In this document: in pieces, positions 22,546 to 34,431 of the stretch
Numbering within the stretch: position 1 is the first letter of the stretch
How the letters are laid out: each line of letters opens with the position of its first letter
DNA from: Armigeres subalbatus
Lineage: Eukaryota > Arthropoda > Insecta > Diptera > Culicidae
NCBI RefSeq assembly: GCF_024139115.2
Contig: NC_085141.1
Span: 372,705,925-372,769,924, forward strand
DNA: 64,000 bases
Direction: 5' to 3'
Made by a program: the position numbers and the translations under genes
Notes under the pieces: model-generated
What the model was told of the DNA's origin: nothing
Seen by the model: only the letters and a program-made list of their open reading frames with translations
The model's database searches: none

Positions 22546-22747
22546 CTACCCGAGCAGGAGAAACAGGCTCAATAATAATTGATTCTGTTATTGATACCAT
22601 ACTCTGTTATGAACTAGCCCTGCATAAGAGGTAAAATACCAAAAAATAATACCAAAAATTTATATGCTGAATGTGGTATTTCACCTCTTATGCAAGGCTA
22701 AATCATACCAATTTCTGTTATCGAGGTCGTCACTCCTGCTCGAGTAG
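22546..22747. mobile_element. 202-bp MITE
   Basis: CTACCCGAGCAGGAG and CTCCTGCTCGAGTAG are inverted ends. Inside, GCATAAGAGGTAAAATACC pairs with GGTATTTCACCTCTTATGC. Confidence 0.75.
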
Positions 22748-22823
22748 CGCAGTGTAACGATTCAAAGCGGAATTCAATGTTGAAGGTAGATGCATAAAAA
22801 AGCCCTGATTAGGGTTCTTTCTA

Positions 22824-22964
22824 AAATTACGTAACGCTAAATTTGGTGATTTTGGACCCCCACCCTCCCCCTCGTAACACTTTTTGTATGAAAGTTTTAT
22901 GTTTTTGTATGGATCGTAACGCTCGGCTTGACCCCCTCCCTTCCCCTTCAGCGTTACGTAATTT
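22824..22964. mobile_element. 141-bp MITE
   Basis: Perfect 15-bp ends AAATTACGTAACGCT and AGCGTTACGTAATTT around a C-rich centre. Confidence 0.78.
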
Positions 22965-23046
22965 GTTAATCTAATATAATCTAATAGTTAATCTTGCGGT
23001 ATTGATGCCTTTCTAGTTCATTAGATATATCTACAAAAAAAAACAT

Positions 23047-23175
23047 TTCTATAACTCAAGTCAAGTATGAGACACTGAAAACGTCCTTATTGATGAGGTC
23101 GAAATACGTATCTGTCAAAGGTACAATGAAGTAGTGGAATAAATTGAATAACAAACTCTTATGACAAGTGAGATA
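23047..23175. mobile_element. MITE family M1 copy
   Basis: Holds GAGGTCGAAATACGTATCTG and the right end CTTATGACAAGTG. The left end is partly eroded. Confidence 0.7.
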
Positions 23176-23589
23176 TTTCTAGCATATTTTGCGTATTAAG
23201 AAATAGTCATATTTTCAATGGGAAATAATGCGATTAAATTAGCCAATTCATGAGGGAACACAAATTGGCAACAAACCACTACATAAATCCGTATTTTTTG
23301 AATGAGTGTTGTGTTATTTCTCGGTGTTGCACTACCACAATTTAAATTTTCCGAAGGACGGAAAGAGACAGATGGCCAAAACTGGTACAGTTACCCTACT
23401 TGATTCATTCAATCAATTTTATTAACATATATGTTATACTTATTATAATAAGTGATGATTCCAAAGCATGAAAATAGTAGATAACTAGACCCAAACGAGG
23501 GAATTATATAAGCTTTATTATATCAGTTAATGAATCAATACTCGTCAATTAGTGTTGCTTTGCTAGTATAATGCTAAAATGTATTAACT

Positions 23590-24360
23590 AATCTAATGTT
23601 TGTTAAAAATGCAACTCTAACATACTATTTTAGTTATTTATTGAGAGTTGTAGAAAGCACCCAACCCATCATACCATTACATTGTTCTTGGAAAATAAAT
23701 CCACGAATGGGTGGCGACTTCGTGTACGTGTGCGCAGCAGCACATCATCCGACGAGATGCGATGGAGAGATGGATGGTCCACCCCGGTTGCAACTTGACA
23801 AGTTCAAGGATATTTACGCCGCACGCCGCAAGTGCACCCGATCCATCCAGCCTTAGTATTACTTTTACACGGCACAATGCTGGCACGAGTTGGGAAAGTT
23901 GATGCAGCGCACCGCAGCTATATTCCGGTTGTATTTTCCGGATACGTTGCACACAGAGATAAAACAACGTTTTTGCTGGATTTAATCAAATTTACATTTC
24001 GATTTTAATTCAGAATTTTGTCTGAAAAACGGAATTAGTTAAAACGTGAAAATGCCATTTAAGTGATATTGTTCTGAACATGAACTCAATAGATTCAAAG
24101 TAGCATTCCTCTAGGTCTAGATCGCTAAGATTATTGTCCAACGGTAGCAATCTCACTCCCAGTGTACACTTGCTGAAAAGGAAAAGGCAACACAACACGA
24201 TGCACTGTAGCAGGATGGGTATGGCACGCCTGGTAGTGATGCATTTTTCACTGAGATTGTGTTGGACGAGTACGCGTGCACCGAGAGCACGCTAGCTGCC
24301 ACTACTTGTTTGTCCTCCGGTTTTCAGCTTTATCGTATCGCTGTTTATATTCTGCGTTTG
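23590..24360. other. GC-richer unique segment without a provable gene
   Basis: 23690-23960 and 24180-24330 are notably richer in GC than the surroundings and not repetitive. A 62-codon minus-strand frame (24198-24010) has a hydrophobic start (LCCLFLF) but no in-frame ATG. The segment could be regulatory DNA or an exon; sequence alone does not decide. Confidence 0.35.
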
Positions 24361-24835
24361 TAGGCATTTATGTAGAATAGAAGCAAAAGTTGGAATTTTC
24401 TTCCTCTGGCTTCCCATCCAAGTAAATTGCGTTTGTGGTCAATAGATTGATGTTGAGTCGATTGCTCTATTACTTGACTTGAACAAATAAGTCTTATAAT
24501 TGAAATCGAGTGTTTGAACAACAGTTTCGATCATGTTCACCACAGTATTCTAAGAATTGTAATTACGTTTAGTGAACATTGCGAAATATTAATTATTAAA
24601 TATTAAATATTAACTAAAACTGGTCTTTCATTTAATAGTTGAAAATTAAATACTTGTTGGAACTTTGCAACTTCAACGATCGATGTTAAAATAATTCGAA
24701 TAATTCCAATCATTTTTCCATAGGATTTGGTTGGCGTCAGCTTTCGTTAAAAATTGCTAATCTCTTAAAAATTGTTAAAATAAACGATCCAATTTCAGTA
24801 GATTGAAGAGTTGAAGACCTTGCCAAAAGATTTTT

Positions 24836-25030
24836 TTTTCGTTTTCTTCTATGACATTACATCGCCTACTTGAACACTACTGTTGTTTCGCAGCTTTGTG
24901 TCCATTATCATTAGGTACACACTTTCTCTTTATTAAGCCAAAGCCCTCTAATCTAAATACTACCCATAATCACCACTATGATCACTGGCGGAGCTAAGCT
25001 GAGGTACCATGGGGCTCGTGACTTACCATA
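24836..25030 (-). mobile_element. Old SINE-body-like fragment
   Basis: CTATGACATTACATCGCC, CGCAGCTTTGTGTCCATTA and TTATTAAGCCAA follow the order of the Feilai-like body. The tRNA-like head is not recognisable. Confidence 0.4.
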
Positions 25031-25621
25031 TTGAATATTTTCACTTAAATTGCAGGGTTGTTACGACTACGCGGATTTCGCGGATTTGGCGCGGATTTAC
25101 ATAACGATTTTAGGGTTTCGCGCGGATTTAGTTTTAGGTGGAAATTTTTAAGAAAGAATAGAAGCAAATCTAAATCTAAGGAAGTTTATTTGAAAATTAT
25201 TTTTATGCCTATCTATGGGCTTTATTTTCTTTACCAAATGTTGTTGAGAACAAATTTACGTTTCAAGTTTATTAATTAATGGCATGCATTACACTCTCAA
25301 GCATTATTTAAACAAATGTTATGAGGAGAGATGCTCCACTTGTTGTCATTTTAATCCATTCTAAAACACGATGCACACAAACTATGTCTATTGAAGGACG
25401 TGAACACCCTTTTTCATCTTGTCAATTTCTTCGTAATTCCAAGATATTTGTCAGTTTCTGATTGGTTGTTTCTTTTACGATGAACCACTCAGCATATCAT
25501 TTTCAAAAGTCATCAGGAATTCTTTCATAATATTGGAACAATTTATATTTCCTTTATAACATTCATCTAGTACGAATAAAGGTTTATACAACAATTGAAA
25601 ACTCAAAGTTATTTCTGGGCT

Positions 25622-25742
25622 CTGTAGTGAATAGTGCTTGACTGAAAGATAATCGAGATAACAGTAAAATTTACCTGTAATCAATATTCTCGCAAATTAC
25701 TGTTATCTCGATTATCTTTCAGTCAAGCACTATTCACTACAG
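25622..25742. repeat. Perfect 46-bp inverted repeat (hairpin, 29-nt loop)
   Basis: 25622-25667 and 25697-25742 are exact reverse complements over 46 bp, beginning CTGTAGTGAATAGTGCTTGA. No mismatch in an otherwise decayed neighbourhood implies recent origin or gene-conversion-like maintenance. Confidence 0.9.
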
Positions 25743-25789
25743 GCTCTGGTGGGTTTTTTATGATATTTTCGGTTAACTCCTATTTTACA

Positions 25790-26600
25790 GGATTACCAAC
25801 AGAAACCGAAGAAACTTCCTAAAAAAAATTCCACATGGACCCTATGATGATCCATGTATAAATTCCTTGCAAATAAATTTCCACAATAAAGAGGATTTCT
25901 GCAGCATTAAAAACCCGAAAAATTATAAAGGCATTTTTGGAAGAATTTCCTGGAGCGACTATTGAAAATCGAAAAGAATGCCGCATTGAATTTACAAAAG
26001 AGTTATAGCGATGATCACAGATATTTCTTTAATAAGTGCTTAAAAATAGAACCGGGAGTTTTTCCGCAGGAAGTCACCAAAAAATTTCTGCAAGAATTTC
26101 TAAAGCGATTTCCGTAGGAATTCATGAAGAGATTTCTGCAAGTAAGCTCTGAAGATATTCCGCAGATTATCTGTGGTGAATTTACTTGAACTCACGACAA
26201 AATTCCCAAATGAATTACAAATTAATGTTCTCGGAAGAATTTCCACAGACAATTTGGAGCAACTTCCGCACTTCAGCAGATCCAAGGGCAGTTGGATTTC
26301 TGCAAACATTTCCATGAAAATTTCCGGAAATTTTTGTGATGAATCGGCGCACGAAAGATGAATTTCTACAGGAATTCTCCGAGTTTTTAAATGAAATTCC
26401 AGTAAGAATGGTCAAAAAAATTCAGCTTGAATTTTTAGAAAAGCTTGTTACAAGAATTGAATGAGAAATAACGGACTAATTTCTGTTGGAGTTTACGCAA
26501 ATTATTCAGCCGTATTTCTTTTGAAATTTCTAAAAATATTCCTCTGGAATTTTTGAAGGAATTTACGCTTGATTCTGACTTAAAAATCAACGGAGCTTGA
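25790..26600. repeat. Degenerate GAATTTCTGCAGGAATTTC-type minisatellite
   Basis: Poorly kept units built on GAATTTC and GAAATTC words, similar to tracts at 21.4, 29.7 and 61.2 kb. No coding sense. Confidence 0.5.
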
Positions 26601-27049
26601 GCAACTATGTTAGATTTTGTATTATTTGTTTCTTGATATGAATTCAAATATTTGTCTCACAGAAGTTTTGTTTAAAAACGGAGCTTCATTGTCTAATTCC
26701 TTAATATCTAAGCAAGTTTGTCTTGTGATCAATAACTACAACAAAGCTGCCTAATTAATTACTTTAAAAGAAATTGCGGTTTTGGCAGATATTTTAATAT
26801 TTGCCACGTTTATCTTTAATCAATTATGATCAAATCTGGCCTTAACATTCATTTGTAATCAACGTACCTTGTGCCGAATTTTATAAAGTTCTATCAACAA
26901 AAAACGGAAAGTTGATGTCAACATCGCGTTTTAATTGAAGATTGACAAGAGAAATTTTACTCACCTTGGCCAGAACAAAACCAGTTTCCTTAATTTGTTC
27001 GAAACCTGTTTCTGTGTTGAGAGAATATTATGTTTGATTTGATTTTGAA

Positions 27050-27790
27050 GGAATTTCAACGACATTACAAGACCAAGCATTGTACGAAATGTGATATTTG
27101 TGTTATATCATTAAAAAAGTTGGACAAGCTTCAGAGGTAAGATGCTTATTTAGTAAAAAATAACAATATCGATTAAAATTACTTATGGAAGAGTGAGAAA
27201 ACACCGAGTCTGAAAACGCAGAACGTGTCAGTTTTGCTGTTGGTGAAATTTTGTCAAAACAGTCGAAACCATTCTAATTTAAAGAACGGATAACTTGTGA
27301 CAGAATGCATATCTGTTGTTTTTGATATAATCTGCCATAAGTAAAAGCTTCCTTCAGTAGCATTAGTTTGTCGCGGAACACGATGAATATTAAAAGAAAA
27401 AGACTCCTGCCTCAGATTCTAAATTCTTGCAAGTAATGAGAATACTGATATGAAAGCATGGCACAGGTAGCTATCTTCTCAAGGGATATTGTAGAACGTC
27501 TTCAAATCACAGAGGAATTGGCAGCTTTGATTCCAATGAGTATGGAGACTACCGGAAAAGACTGTAGAAAAATTCTTATGACTTCTCTGGAAGAACTTGG
27601 ACTCTCCTTTAAAAACTGGCCTTATATCTGATGTCGCTGGCATCGTCAATCATGGGAAAGAACACTGTCATTCTAATATTTCTAAGAATGTGAATGAATA
27701 GCTTCTCTAGTAGATGACACCAAACATCTTTATTACTTGAATATAATGCTGCAAGGCACACGTCGAACTTTTATTTTCCAACATTGAAGC
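27050..27790 (+). pseudogene. hAT transposase of the ZBED5/SCAND3-like (Charlie/Buster) type, decayed
   Basis: Fragments appear in family order in shifting plus frames: a BED-finger end HYKTKHCTKC (27058), then FSSISLSRNTMN (about 27351-27390), then ITEELAALIPMSMETTGKDC (27506), GLSFKN (27600), GLISDVAGIVNHGKEHC (27619) and LYYLNIMLQG (27731). In family proteins the corresponding regions read like LSRNTV, EELL-L-PM-GTTTG and TDGAPAMVG before a LN--LQG block. Between these lie several stops and at least two frameshifts, and the aspartate-rich TDGAP block is altered to SDVAG. No active enzyme can be made. Confidence 0.7.
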
Positions 27791-28365
27791 TTTTAAAACT
27801 AAATAAATACTTTGGCACAGTAGGTTTACTGGAGTTTTCAAGCCTATTCGCTGATTTTTGAGAACACAGTAACAAAACTTTCATTTTCTCAACTCCGTTT
27901 ACTGTTATGAACAATGTATTTGAAATATTTGGAGATTATTAACCTCCAATGTAAAACAAGCCTAAATCTATACAAGCAACCTCGTCAGTAGTTCCGTTTC
28001 TATTTGCTCTTTAGGAAGTGATGCATGTTATAGAACCTGTCCCAATCTTCATAGGAATAGCTCTGGCCAATTGCTTTAGAATCAATTTTCACTACATCAA
28101 TTAATGAACCTTTTCTAAATGGGCGTAATAGATTTTGACCTTGGGCTTTGAACAGCGATTGTAAAATCTCACCAAATCCTCATAAGAATCTCTTAAGAAC
28201 TGTGTTCTTTATTCAGGACAACAAATCTGCTCAACACAAAAAAAACTGTTCTCTCTGGTAGTAAAGTCATATGAATGAAAAAAAAAACAGAATAAAAGTC
28301 GTTTAAAACTTTAAGATCAATCCTAGAGTGATTTTTTTTGCAATTATATAATACAACATCCGCCA

Positions 28366-28447
28366 TTACGCATTTTTGTCTCAGGTACCCCCAGAGACCA
28401 GCAAAGGTACCCCCAGGGGTACATGTACCCCAGGTTGAGAACCGCTG
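28366..28447 (+). mobile_element. Right terminus of a Charlie-like hAT element
   Basis: Ends GGTACATGTACCCC then AGGTTGAGAACCGCTG. Its complement starts CAGCGGTTCTCAACC, the hallmark hAT-Charlie terminus. It lies 0.6 kb downstream of the transposase relic on the correct side. The following 8 bases are ATCTAATC; I could not find the left end. Confidence 0.7.
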
Positions 28448-29690
28448 ATCTAATCCAAAAAGCAGTGCTTGTGCAAATAGTTTTGACTGTTCAGTTCTTG
28501 TTTAGATTCAGTACTTCTAGTGGCGAATAAGGCCATTTAGAAGGGTTGTAATACTTACTGCCGGTTTATTAGTCCTATTAGCATTTTGATACAAACAATT
28601 TCATAATTTAAAATTTTCATTTAAAATCATATTTGAAATCAGTAATAATTGTAAAAAAAAGAACTTGAAGAGAAGACGCTCAATAAATTGTTATATCAAA
28701 AATTGACATTACACGTGTGCTTGCTTAGAATTTAGATCTGGATCGCGCGGAATAGATTTCATGTCGCGGATTTGATTTTAGTCGGCGCGGAAAATATTTC
28801 AGGATCTCCATATTACGCATTGCAAGAAAAATTTGGAAGCCGAGAAAATTGAATCCGTCTCCAATGAATATTTTCCGGGCTAGTGATCAAAGGTGGCTAA
28901 TGCTAAATTTACGATGTTTTGTTTTAATTTATGTTTTTGTCATTTCTACATTTAATTCAATCTAAAAAAAATAAGGACATTAGCATGTCCAAGTGCTCAA
29001 TGAGCTCTCTCCTGGCCACTGCGAGATGTGGAGCTTGCCTAGGATCTGATGAAGTTGGTCAGAGGAAGAAAACATTTATGAAATGTTGGATGAATCAGCA
29101 AGCAGGTCTTTCCAGCCAGAATGATCGTGTGTCGCTGGAAGTTCACTGACCCAAATCATAGTGTTGGGTGAGATTCCTTACAAACCGAACACAATTGCCT
29201 CCCGGTTTGGCCAGGTGTAATTAGCCGTCGTATATATCGATCGCTATGAACAACATAAGAGTCTTGGGACATAAATCTGCTTGACGTTCTTTTGAATTTG
29301 ATAAATATTTCTTTGGTGAACTGCTTTTAGCTGAGCCATAACACATTAAATTTTTATGCAATCAATATCAAATGTTGAGGGGCCAAACTATGGTAAAATT
29401 GGTAATTTGATGGCTCATGATTCCAGTTTTATCATAATATACATACATCAGTGCCACACGGGATCAATCCTGTAAATTACGAGTTACTTGACACCAGCAG
29501 GGTTCTGATGATTAATCTTTCCATGTTTATGCACACGTGCAAACACGTCGTTAAAATCATGGACTTCATGACAGTTGATTTGATATAAATAATGTTCAGT
29601 TCAACGCACACTATCTATGTACGATTTGTTCCATGCGGGAATTGCCCTCTGCGCGTTATTTCCGCGAAGCTATCCAAATTTTTCTTTTTC
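28448..29690. other. No gene recognised
   Basis: AT-rich sequence. The frame at 28931-29149 (72 codons) has no recognisable domain and may be chance. Confidence 0.35.
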
Positions 29691-29694
29691 TCCG

Positions 29695-30210
29695 TAATAA
29701 CAACCTTTTCAAAAAAATTTCTTGATGATTTTTTTTGAAGAAGTTTTTGGAGATATCAATAATATTTTTTCATGAGTTATTCAGAAAATTCAAAAGGATT
29801 TTCTCCGCATACTCCTTCAGGGATTCCTTTTAGAAGATTCTTTCAAAATCTCCTCTGGAAATTCCTTTTGTATTGTTTCATTGAAATTTTCACTCACCAT
29901 ACAGAATTTTTTAATGAATTCTCTCCAAAATTGCTTTTGGAGATCTCTTGAAATTTTATTAAAGCTAAAATAGTTTCAGAAGAAAAGTTTAAAGGACTTT
30001 CCGATGAAATTGCTGAATAAATATTCATCGAAATTTCTGAAAATATTATGGAAGAAACTAATGAAGGCATTTTCAATAGAATTCCTGAAGAAATTTTGAA
30101 AAAAAAAACTTTTGAATCAATTGTTGATGGAACTTCTGATGGAGTTTCCGAAGAATTTCCAAAAGAATTCCTAAAGTAATTTTCAAAGGACTAGTTCTCG
30201 AAAGATATCA
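29695..30210. repeat. Degenerate GAAATTTC-type minisatellite
   Basis: Units such as GAATTCCTGAAGAAATTTTG and GGAACTTCTGATGGAGTTTCC. Each is an imperfect inverted repeat. Decayed. Confidence 0.5.
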
Positions 30211-31660
30211 GTTAGCACTTCCTCTAGGGGTCCAAAATGGAAAATTTACCCTACCTAACGAGCTCTTAAACTAAATTTCTGCGATATTTAGTCGGTTTTT
30301 CCTGGCATGCAGCCTTAATCCTAGAGTCATAACAAGGCTTTGTTTTACTACAGTCGTGAACAATAGTGACAAGAAAAGTTCCAAAATATCGAGATTACAG
30401 TCGATCATGCTTCTTCGGATAGTCTTAGGACTTCCAGGAATTGGAAGTCCCTGGAGAAACATTTCAAAGAATTCCTAGAGGCTTTGCCAATAAATTACTG
30501 AATAATTTCAAGATGATAAAGTACAGTAAATTGACAACAACGTTGATAACGCCTGACAACTGTATGATTAATCACTGTTTAACTTCTCCAATACAGTTCT
30601 TACTGCTGACACCAAATCACAATAGATATTCACGTATAGATACTAATCTCCTCCAAAAACAATATTATTAAATTGAAATGTTACCGCCAGCCTTTGCGTC
30701 CAATAGCGAATTCTCACGATTGCTAGTCGGAAATGAGCTGAATGTGGTGTTGAGGTTTTGTTTTAGCGGCGTGTAGCAAAGCGGAATAATCCACCACTGA
30801 CTGCTGAGAAAGTCCTATGCTGTCACCGAACTGGTAGCTATTTTGCAATAGCCAAAAACGCAAAAAAAAGTGAATGCGTCATTATATTGCCTGCGGGTTT
30901 CTTCGGAGGGATTTCCTTCCATAAAACATTCGCTTTTTGCTACTCTTTCGCGATTTTATTCACTTTTTGCTCTGTCACTTGGACATAGCAACTGGTTGCT
31001 ATTTATGATGGAAACTGTGATGCATGATGCAAAAGGCCATCAATGCTTTTGATAAAAACCCAGATTATCCAACTAGTGTTGTTGATCATTTTGTGTGCAC
31101 AGATTTCTGTTTTCAAGCAGTTTACTTTGGCTCAATTTCTTTAGGAATTTTCATAGTAGCGTAGCTATAGGAGAGCTAGGGTAAAATCTGAAGGGACTGA
31201 CAGTTTGCATGAATTAAGAGAAGAAACATACAGATTTCATAAAAGTAATAAAAAAAAGGACAAATCATTTTCTGAGATTTTCTTTGAATGAAGAAATTTT
31301 AAAAGGGCACAGGGTGCTTGAAGGTTACCGAAGAATTTCTAACAAACCCTGATTTATCAATAAAATGATAAATTCTTCAAGTTTAAGGCTTCCAAGTTTT
31401 TTCCAGAGATTTGTGAGTATTTTTCACTGAACCACGCGTAAGATCTCTAGCTTTCTAATATAATCCTATAAAAAGATACATGACATTCCTGAACGAATTA
31501 TCAAAGAAATCTTTTTGAAAATGTGAAAGCCAAATACAACGTATCGTATGCCTGTATCAAATCTAGAAATTTCGATTTTCGAAAATTTCAAGCAGAGGTA
31601 ACTAAAATTTCAGTGACAAAGTACATGGAATTCTTTCGAATGGATTTATTAAACTCTGCG
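30211..31660. other. No gene recognised
   Basis: AT-rich DNA. 30850-30990 shows paired motifs (AAAAAGTGAATGCG and CGCGATTTTATTCACTTTTTG) suggesting another eroded hairpin element. No coding evidence. Confidence 0.35.
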
Positions 31661-31666
31661 CTCTAA

Positions 31667-31879
31667 AGGACAAGCCTTCCGGAAGAAAAAACAAATTTCA
31701 GTAGAGTTTTCACGGGTACCCCACTCAGTACGGAAGTAACGCACAACTGTCATGTCTATTATTCCAGCTTTGCTACGTCGCAGCATGCGTGAAATATAGT
31801 TGTGCGTCGCTTCTATTTTGAATGGGATGCCATTGAAAACTCGAGTGAAATTTGTTTTGGATGCTGGAAGGCTTGTACT
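31667..31879. mobile_element. 213-bp foldback MITE
   Basis: Left arm ACAAGCCTTCC..AAAACAAATTTCA..GAGTTTTCA pairs with the right arm TGAAAACTCGAGTGAAATTTG..GGAAGGCTTGTAC. An internal arm (CGCACAACTGTCATG / ATATAGTTGTGCG) also pairs. The 80-codon minus frame over it is a by-product. Confidence 0.72.
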
Positions 31880-32103
31880 TAAGCTCCTCAAGTTCTCTAA
31901 ACTTAAAACTAAGCTTAATAACCAAATTGTAATAGTTTCTGTTAGTCGTCCCTAGCTTTTATATAAACGAGAAACGGAGATGATTCCGTTCTGATAGTAC
32001 TTAGTAAGTCAACTATAAAGTATAAAAAGTTCTCTGTGTTAAATGGATGGATTTGCATATGCGCAGCACATGTTTGCGAGATCGACTAATTGATATTATT
32101 TTG

Positions 32104-32198
32104 TAAAAAAAAGACCCACGTGTTGTGGAGGGACTCAAACCATCCTAGTAGGAGATTGAGGGTTCGAGTCCCTTCATAACACGTGGATTCTTTTTTTG
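32104..32198. repeat. Palindrome with tRNA T-arm-like motif on both strands
   Basis: CCACGTGTTGTGGAGGGACTC (first 20 bases paired) mirrors GAGTCCCTTCATAACACGTGG. The plus strand has GAGGG-TTCGAGT-CCCTT, a good T-arm with box B; the minus strand has GGTTTGAGTCCC. No box A, D-arm or anticodon arm can be placed, so it is not a tRNA gene. Confidence 0.6.
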
Positions 32199-32423
32199 AA
32201 AATAATATCACTTTGTCTTTTTCGGAAACAAAAAAAAAACGTATGGTCGATAATAATATGTAATAATATGTAATTAGTAATTAATAATTAAATATGTAAT
32301 TAATAAAATTTTCTTTGTTTTGACTCTAGAAAAAACTATTGAATTACTATAAAAAAGTAATTAAAATATAGAAAAATTAAGAAAAAAGTTAGCCTCCTCT
32401 TCGTTTTTTTACCGTCATATGAG

Positions 32424-32692
32424 TCTTCCCAGTAGCCTTGCGAACAAAGGCGTAGGATTGCGAATCCGGAGATGGCGAGTTCGATTCTCGGTCCGGTATA
32501 GGATGTTTTCGGGTTGGAAACTTTCTCGACACCCTGGGCATAGTGTATTTTACCGTCATCTGAGACATTAAGGATAAGTGCAAAATTGAGAAAATGTAAA
32601 TCGTGTAAAAACAGGATCCAGTGTACTAAGTTAAAAAGCAGGCCAAGTTCCAGTTGGAATTTAGAGCCATCGAAGAAGAAGAAGAAGTCTTC
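32424..32692 (+). mobile_element. Second tRNA-derived SINE family
   Basis: A tRNA-like head with box-B-like GAGTTCGATTCTCGG, then a GGTTGGAAACTTTCTCGACA body start shared with Feilai-like copies, but a different rest (GTGTATTTTACCGTCATCTG) and a GAAGAAGAAG tail. GTCTTC occurs at both sides (32423-32428, 32687-32692). Confidence 0.55.
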
Positions 32693-32919
32693 TCAAATGA
32701 TTTCACCACCCAGGACCTTGTCGAATGATCAACTCCCAGGTTTTCCTGATCCATCTGTGTGATTTTGCTCGATGGCACAAATCAACTTTCACGGATCTGG
32801 TCTGGCGTTGATGAAATCTCAACATCCACGCAAATAAGGGGAAAAAAGTCGGTTACTGAGAAAAATCTGACGCATCCTTCCGTATTTCGAAGCAATCTCG
32901 CCCCCGTCAGAAAAAAAAC

Positions 32920-34003
32920 ACTTGGATTTAAGGAGGAATATTTTCCTAAATTCTGGAAGCAATCTATCCTCGATTTTGAGAAGGTTCTTTTCCGGATTAT
33001 GTGAGAAATCCTTTACAGATTCCGTGAGAAATCTATCCCGGATTCGAAGAGAAATACTTCCCATTCCAAATTTTGAGCGAGATCTTTCCCGGATTCCTCG
33101 GATTCTGGGAGAAATCCTTCCCGGATTCTGAGAGAACTCGTTCTCGAGTTTGAAGAAAAACCCCTCTTGGATTCTTGAAGGAACCCCTCCAGGATTCATA
33201 AAGAAATACATCCCCGAATGTGTGAGAAGTTCTTCCCGAATTCTGAGAAAAATGCTTCCCGGATTCTAAAAGAAAACCTTTCGGATCCTGAGTGAAATCT
33301 ATCCCGATTTCTGTGAGAAATACTACCTGGATTATGTGAAGAATCCTTCTTGGATTATGTGAGAAGATCATCCCGAATTCTATGAAAAACACTTTCTTAA
33401 ATCTGTGTGAGGTTCTTCCCGGATTCTGTCAAGTATCCATCTCGGATTATTTGAGGAATCCTTTCCGGATTTTGTAAACAGTTCTTTTCGGACTTGATGA
33501 GAAATCGGATAACTATACCAGTTTTGGCCATGTTCCTAATTTGGCCAGTTTCTTGCTTAACTCCGAAAATAAAGCAATTTCCGAGGGTTTTATCAGCTGT
33601 AACAGGAGATATATCTCTACGCTCTGGAAACTGATAGATATTTTTTTTTGGAAAATATGCATTTTTCAGGGTTGGTCAGATTAGGCACTAAGGTGGTCAA
33701 AACCGGTACACTTCCCCTCCTTGATAAAATTTTGATAAAATATTGAGTTACGAGTTACGATTGAGTTACCAAATTTCAGTAAACAATTTTCACGTGATCT
33801 CGATTAAAAATTTGCTAAGGCTGGCAAAATAATCCTCGCCGGATCTTGGGAGTAATCCGTTTCAGATTCCAGGAGAAATCCAATCCGGATTCCGCAGTGG
33901 AATCTATTTCGGATTTCTAGAGGAATCCATTTCGGATTCTGAATGAAACCTATTTCGGATTCCAGGAGGAATTTTTACAGGACTCGATAAAAGATATTGG
34001 AAG
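32920..34003 (+). repeat. Minisatellite B, segment 1
   Basis: 23-bp units GGATTCTGAGAGAAATCCTT + CCC. Each holds GGATT and AATCC, complementary words eight bases apart. Units are diverged. Segments at 38812-39495 and 40185-41830 continue in the same orientation. Confidence 0.8.
33507..33718. mobile_element. 212-bp MITE inside minisatellite B
   Basis: ACTATACCAGTTTTGGCCAT at the left mirrors GTGGTCAAAACCGGTACACT at the right. The interior has GTTGGTCAGATTAGGCAC. It interrupts the 23-bp units. Confidence 0.65.
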
Positions 34004-34431
34004 CAGGGCTGGTAGCGATCAATGCCGCTCAAAATAGTGACTTTAGTGACCAACGTTGACGAAAAAAGAGACCAAATAGTGACTTTCACTTGCAGAAAAA
34101 GTGACCAAATAGTGACTTTCAGACAGTGTTGAGAAAAATTAAAATCTCAAATCGCAGTACGATTTGAATCAAGCGCGAAATCTTGCGATATCCGGATCAT
34201 TCAATTGACTCACCGTATTTTTTTTTTGGTAAATAGGTGCATGAAAAACTCAAGCGCTGATTTTTCCATTGACATTGCTTTCAGTTGTAGAAAAGTGTCA
34301 AAAATGGAATATCATCATGGAATTTAAAATTAATAACTAGGTAGTGAGTTACAAGTTGTTACACAAAATAATGTTTATAACTGAAACAACTATTTTGAAC
34401 CGAATTCAACAGCATTTAATGTTAGTTTCAG

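Larger units (their letters stand above)
25053..28822. mobile_element. hAT-like element remnant with GCGCGGATTT motifs at both ends
   Basis: The left edge CAGGGTTGTTACGAC is a plausible hAT terminus, followed by CGCGGATTT repeats. Near the right edge (28735-28800) GCGCGGAA and CGCGGATTT recur, followed by AGGATCTCC. A related edge lies in inverse orientation at 60825-60885. No matching 8-bp duplication is visible. The right boundary is uncertain. Confidence 0.4.

Noticed and set aside
24010..24198. Secreted peptide exon on the minus strand
   Set aside because: Hydrophobic start but no in-frame ATG after the upstream stop and no convincing donor; kept only as an unassigned unique segment.
31649..31891. 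80-codon minus-strand protein
   Set aside because: Lies wholly within a foldback MITE whose arms pair; the frame is a by-product.
32116..32186. Functional tRNA gene
   Set aside because: Only a T-arm fits. No box A, D-arm or anticodon stem can be placed on either strand.
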